Shown: positions 63,519 to 64,000 of the stretch, in pieces
How the letters are laid out: every line of letters begins with the position of its first letter
How positions within the stretch are numbered: the stretch's first letter is position 1
Origin: an uncultured Lachnospiraceae bacterium
Lineage (GTDB): Bacteria; Bacillota; Clostridia; Lachnospirales; Lachnospiraceae
NCBI GenBank assembly: GCA_946557105.1
Contig: CAMNSZ010000002.1
Coordinates: 62,001 to 126,000 of the forward strand
Direction: 5' to 3'
DNA: 64,000 nt
Notes under the pieces: generated by a model
Told to the model about the DNA's origin: nothing
What the model saw: the letters and a program-made list of their open reading frames with translations, nothing else
Databases searched by the model: none
Translations under genes and position numbers: made by a program

Positions 63519-64000
63519 ATGTCGGAATTTAAAGAATTAATTAAATCCTTTTCCAAAAGCCGGGAGTATGTCCGCGATTTCTTTGTATACGGCTTTAAGA
63601 CCCGCGACGAATTCGGGGGCTGGAGCGGCCGTACCTACGATAATGAGCGTCGCAGGCTGGAGAGCTGGCTGTCCGGCTATGTGAGGCAGGATTATACCGA
63701 AAAAGGAAAAAATATTTATCTTTCCATGGACAGCAATCTCCTTGACACCAATCCTCTGTATCGGGTATGGAAGGCAAAAAGCTTTACCGACAACGACATT
63801 ATGCTGCATTTCTATATACTGGACTATCTGCTGCAATCTAAGAAGGAGACGGCTGACGGGATAACCGACGGCATTCTGGATATCTATGATATGATGTTTG
63901 ACTCCCAGTTGGTTCGACGAAAGTGTAACGAATACGCCAAGGATGGCATTCTTACAAAGGAAAAAAGCGGCCGGGAGATTTTGTACAGTCTCAATCCTTC
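63519..64000 (+). CDS. Right-edge gene, possible WYL-type regulator (partial)
   Basis: The first 160 codons are in the window; the gene runs off the right end. MSEFKELIKSFSKSREYVRDF, then RRLESWLSGYVRQDYTEKGKN and DNDIMLHFYILDYLL suggest an N-terminal winged-helix region; this resembles WYL-domain regulators from memory, but the WYL part itself is not visible. The ATG at 63519 has GGTGG 5 nt upstream; an ATG at 63507 is also in frame. Divergent from the tRNA-like/DUF2828/rtcB unit, a usual place for its regulator. Confidence 0.5.
   Translation, partial: MSEFKELIKSFSKSREYVRDFFVYGFKTRDEFGGWSGRTYDNERRRLESWLSGYVRQDYTEKGKNIYLSMDSNLLDTNPLYRVWKAKSFTDNDIMLHFYILDYLLQSKKETADGITDGILDIYDMMFDSQLVRRKCNEYAKDGILTKEKSGREILYSLNP

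Overview
The window looks like a chromosome segment of an anaerobic, probably spore-forming Firmicute of the family Lachnospiraceae (Clostridia). Reasons: low-to-moderate G+C, strong GGAGG ribosome sites, TTGACA/TATAAT promoters with 17-nt spacing, a HisZ-dependent short HisG, sporulation-linked genes (YlbJ-like, YtfI/YtfJ-like), and a MetH without the reactivation domain. The family assignment is an inference from gene content. No rRNA, CRISPR array, phage or insertion-sequence transposase is visible.

Layout. 1-4.3 kb: the histidine operon (hisZ-hisG-hisD-hisB-HisF-like) on the minus strand behind a near-consensus promoter. 4.3-16 kb: recU, pseudouridine synthases, small accessory enzymes (GNAT, HAD, SDR, methyltransferase, hydrolase) and a YgiQ radical-SAM protein. 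16-33 kb: housekeeping genes, namely an amidase, coaD, rsmD, a type II topoisomerase pair, degV, recG, yloV-asp23, divergent rpmB, and the ytfI-ytfJ pair. 32-42 kb: an HD-GYP-like protein, NUDIX, PBP/FtsW, U32 peptidase, zapA and ruvAB. 42-57 kb: MATE, leuCD, a GntR regulator, a two-component system, ilvB-ilvN, a second ilvN with ilvC, and a cobalamin-dependent methionine synthase. 57-60 kb: a lipoprotein and five small membrane proteins (DUF4190, DUF4870, DUF2752, DUF4190, TM2).

59.9-64 kb is the most unusual part and looks like one RNA-repair locus. It holds an RtcB RNA ligase and, overlapping it by 10 nt, a DUF2828/Ro60-like protein with a vWA MIDAS motif. Directly upstream on the same strand are three tandem tRNA-like RNAs. 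Each has recognisable acceptor, D and T arms, but its anticodon arm is interrupted by about 33-44 nt carrying the same 7-bp hairpin, with compensatory base changes between copies. Deleting the insert from copies 1 and 3 restores a canonical 5-bp anticodon stem and a 7-nt loop with U33. A divergent gene, possibly a WYL-type regulator, is cut by the right edge, and a 162-nt palindromic element lies in its leader. I propose that the RNAs are substrates, sensors or Y-RNA-like partners of the RtcB/Ro-like pair. This is inference from layout and structure and has not been demonstrated.
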